A stretch of DNA of 59,984 bases from Branchiostoma floridae (lineage: Eukaryota > Chordata > Leptocardii > Amphioxiformes > Branchiostomatidae): NCBI RefSeq assembly GCF_000003815.2, contig NC_049983.1, forward strand, positions 15,874,246-15,934,229, written 5' to 3'. The translations under genes were made by a program, and so were the position numbers. Below are positions 59,001 through 59,984 of this stretch, piece after piece. The notes under the pieces were generated by a model that had not been told where the DNA came from, did not search any database, and worked only from the letters and a program-made list of their open reading frames with translations. Every line of letters starts with the position of its first letter. Within the stretch, counting starts at the first letter, position 1.

Positions 59001-59215
59001 AAAAGGTTCATGTTTTATATTCGGCAAACAGCCATGGCATGTAGTTGTTTCAGTTGAAATAACATGTGTACGTTTGTCTCAAATCCTTTCCTACCGCCCA
59101 GACGACGGACAGGGCGACAAGCTGAAGACCATCATGGGCAGCTACTACGACTTCTTCCCGTTCTCATCCGACCCTGAGCCGACATACTCTGTACCAAACA
59201 ACGACGAACATCTTG
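53855..59215 (+). CDS. Gene C: VWA/Cache alpha2delta-like protein (exons 1-10, 3' partial)
   Basis: Ten exons are visible: 53855-54073, 56435-56663, 56908-57070, 57310-57475, 57619-57745, 57932-58002, 58304-58408, 58552-58722, 58845-58941, 59102-59215. All junctions keep frame with GT/AG. The start may be ATG 53855 (MTTPQIYR...) or ATG 53879, which directly opens the signal peptide MRFIVFLMLLTALPILCFA as in gene B. MIDAS residues, counted from 53855, are D223, S225, S227, T286 and D340. Exon 9 is one codon longer than in A and B (NAYCTTEQNYGLCF). The last exon ends in phase 1 inside the first Cache region; exon 11 is not found before the window edge. Gene C is most like gene A in exons 2-4 and most divergent in exons 6-9. 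Confidence 0.87.
54530..54965. mobile_element. MITE with GGCGCTCTCG inverted termini
   Basis: TTTCCGCTTTGTGGCGCTCT plus CGTCGCG near the left end is inverted as CGCGTCGAGAGCGCCGTCCT plus AGCGAAAA at the right. GCGCTC boxes repeat inside both ends. No transposase frame. It lies in gene C intron 1. Confidence 0.55.
55330..56135 (-). repeat. Satellite-like repeat, ~165-bp unit, copy 2 (inverted)
   Basis: The same unit in reverse orientation, with anchors (GGTTGTAAAACGAGGGAACA type) at about 55508, 55671 and 55832, ends in the same 34-bp near-palindrome at 56102-56135 preceded by a GAAA array. It has fewer and more diverged units than the copy at 20-21 kb. It lies in gene C intron 1. Confidence 0.8.
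56034..56087. repeat. (GAAA)n microsatellite
   Basis: About 12 perfect GAAA units lie next to the palindromic cap of the satellite-like element; the other copy has a shorter, interrupted TTTC run in the same place. Confidence 0.9.
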
Positions 59216-59239
59216 GTAAACTATTATTATTCAATGGAA

Positions 59240-59284
59240 ATAGAGCTATGCTTGATATGTATCACCTCTCCGACGATGAACTGA
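59240..59284 (+). mobile_element. Short 3' tail of the RTE-like family
   Basis: TATGTATCACCTCTCCGACG followed by ATGAACTGAACTGAACTGAT matches the end of the retrotransposon at about 19770-19812. It sits 25 bases after gene C exon 10. Confidence 0.5.
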
Positions 59285-59675
59285 ACTGAACTGATACCAA
59301 TGAGGCAACCCGCTGCTGGATAAGGAGATGCAGCGACAAGATATGATGATGATCTGCGATAATCAGCAAATTAGTATCTCCCAAAAATAAGAAGGCATGC
59401 TTTTGGAAGAATTTAGATCAGCCGTTCAAAGTAAAACGCAAACATTCAAATAATATGAAGTGACTAATAACATGTTATTTTGAAGAGATGTTTACTTTCG
59501 TATTTTACGGTGAGCCAAAAGCTAGCATCCTGCGACCCGAACGCGCCAATCAACGCTATAATATGTCAATCCGACCGCCTTGTTCTACTGCAAAAACAAA
59601 CAGAAGCAAACAAACAAACAAACAAACATTCAAATACAGTTCAATCACTACAACTGGATAAAAACGGATATTTAT

Positions 59676-59719
59676 TTCCGGACGTTTCGAGTGACATCCA
59701 TCACTCTTCTTCAGCAAAA
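59676..59719 (-). ncRNA. Hammerhead ribozyme motif in the right-edge Penelope-like element
   Basis: On the minus strand, CTGAAGA (59714-59708) is followed by a perfect 6-bp stem II, GAGTGA with TCACTC, closing the loop TGGATG, then GAAACGTC (59688-59681). Stem I can form between TTTTG and CGGAA with two G-U pairs. The conserved core is complete, and helix III is again just ACGT. Confidence 0.75.
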
Positions 59720-59872
59720 GCAGAATGAACTAGTTAGAACAATTCAATTCCAGTACAGCTAACTAGAAAAACTGGGTTGACCACTAAATCGTTAGGATCA
59801 TATGCAAAAGGTTACACAAATGTAAATCATGTTAGCATAGTTCCTATGGACAGACAACACCATAGGAAAAAA

Positions 59873-59983
59873 CTATTGTCCTTTCTGCTGCAAGGCGGGG
59901 TCCCATGTACTGGAAAGTTGTACGCCCAGTCCTCCCTTCCGGTTTTAGGTGGGGTTGTAGATTCGCTCATAGATGGCCTCCTT
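59873..59983 (-). pseudogene. GIY-YIG domain C-terminus with an in-frame stop
   Basis: The frame reads KEAIYERIYNPT, then TAA (59945-59947), then NRKGGLGVQLSSTWDPA and a final TAG at 59873-59875. The left-edge copy reads EAIYERIYNPTLNRKGRLR, so the stop replaces a Leu codon. This copy is probably inactive as a protein source. Confidence 0.75.
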
Positions 59984-59984
59984 G

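Larger units (their letters stand above)
59640..59984 (-). mobile_element. Penelope-like element, 3' end, minus strand (cut by window edge)
   Basis: Read on the minus strand, the end of a GIY-YIG frame is followed by an untranslated part and a hammerhead motif, the same order as at the left edge of the window. The rest of the element lies right of the window. It falls in gene C intron 10, opposite to the gene. Confidence 0.75.

Overview
This is a eukaryotic nuclear window: genes are split by introns with GT/AG borders, intergenic space is long, and several classes of metazoan transposons are nested in one another. The gene content (an expanded alpha2delta-like VWA/Cache family, one member carrying EGF and C-type lectin domains) together with Penelope-like, CR1-like and RTE-like elements and tRNA-type SINEs fits an invertebrate deuterostome. 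A lancelet (Branchiostoma) is my best guess, but it is an inference and not proven from the sequence.

Three paralogous host genes fill the window. Gene A lies on the minus strand (31628 down to 1028; 21 exons; its 3' end is not seen). Gene B lies on the plus strand (34988-51810; 33 exons; signal peptide to stop codon). Gene C lies on the plus strand (53855-59215; first 10 exons; continues off the right edge). A and B are head to head across about 3.4 kb; B and C are in tandem about 2 kb apart. Shared exons have the same lengths within a few codons and the same intron phases. Each encodes a signal peptide, a VWA_N-like region, a VWA domain with a complete MIDAS (DxSxS, T, D) and, as far as each is visible, a double-Cache alpha2delta-type ectodomain. 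Gene B is the only one whose C-terminus is visible: Cys-rich/PSI-like segments, a Thr/Pro linker, an EGF repeat, a C-type lectin fold, a second EGF-like repeat and a short Cys-rich tail, with no transmembrane segment. One B exon (51194-51269) carries an apparent 1-base insertion in a C run.

Repeats: the left edge (1-700) is the 3' end of a Penelope-like element with a GIY-YIG endonuclease and a hammerhead ribozyme; the right edge (about 59640-59984) is another on the opposite strand, and two decayed relatives lie at about 24.1 and 41.2 kb. Intron 5 of gene A has grown to 11.5 kb (186-189 bp in B and C) by nested insertions: a hairpin-rich palindromic element (8820-9778), a CR1-like remnant (10.9-12.6 kb), and an RTE-like retrotransposon (about 12.65-19.8 kb) split by two related DNA transposons with 8-bp target duplications and by a TTAA-flanked element. 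A second copy of the TTAA element sits in gene B. Other repeats are a mariner-like MITE nested inside a foldback element, a SINE with intact target duplication, a hAT-like MITE, smaller MITEs, a ~165-bp satellite-like repeat present twice in opposite orientation, and local duplications upstream of genes B and C.

The three genes probably encode secreted or cell-surface glycoproteins of related function; what they bind cannot be read from the sequence.
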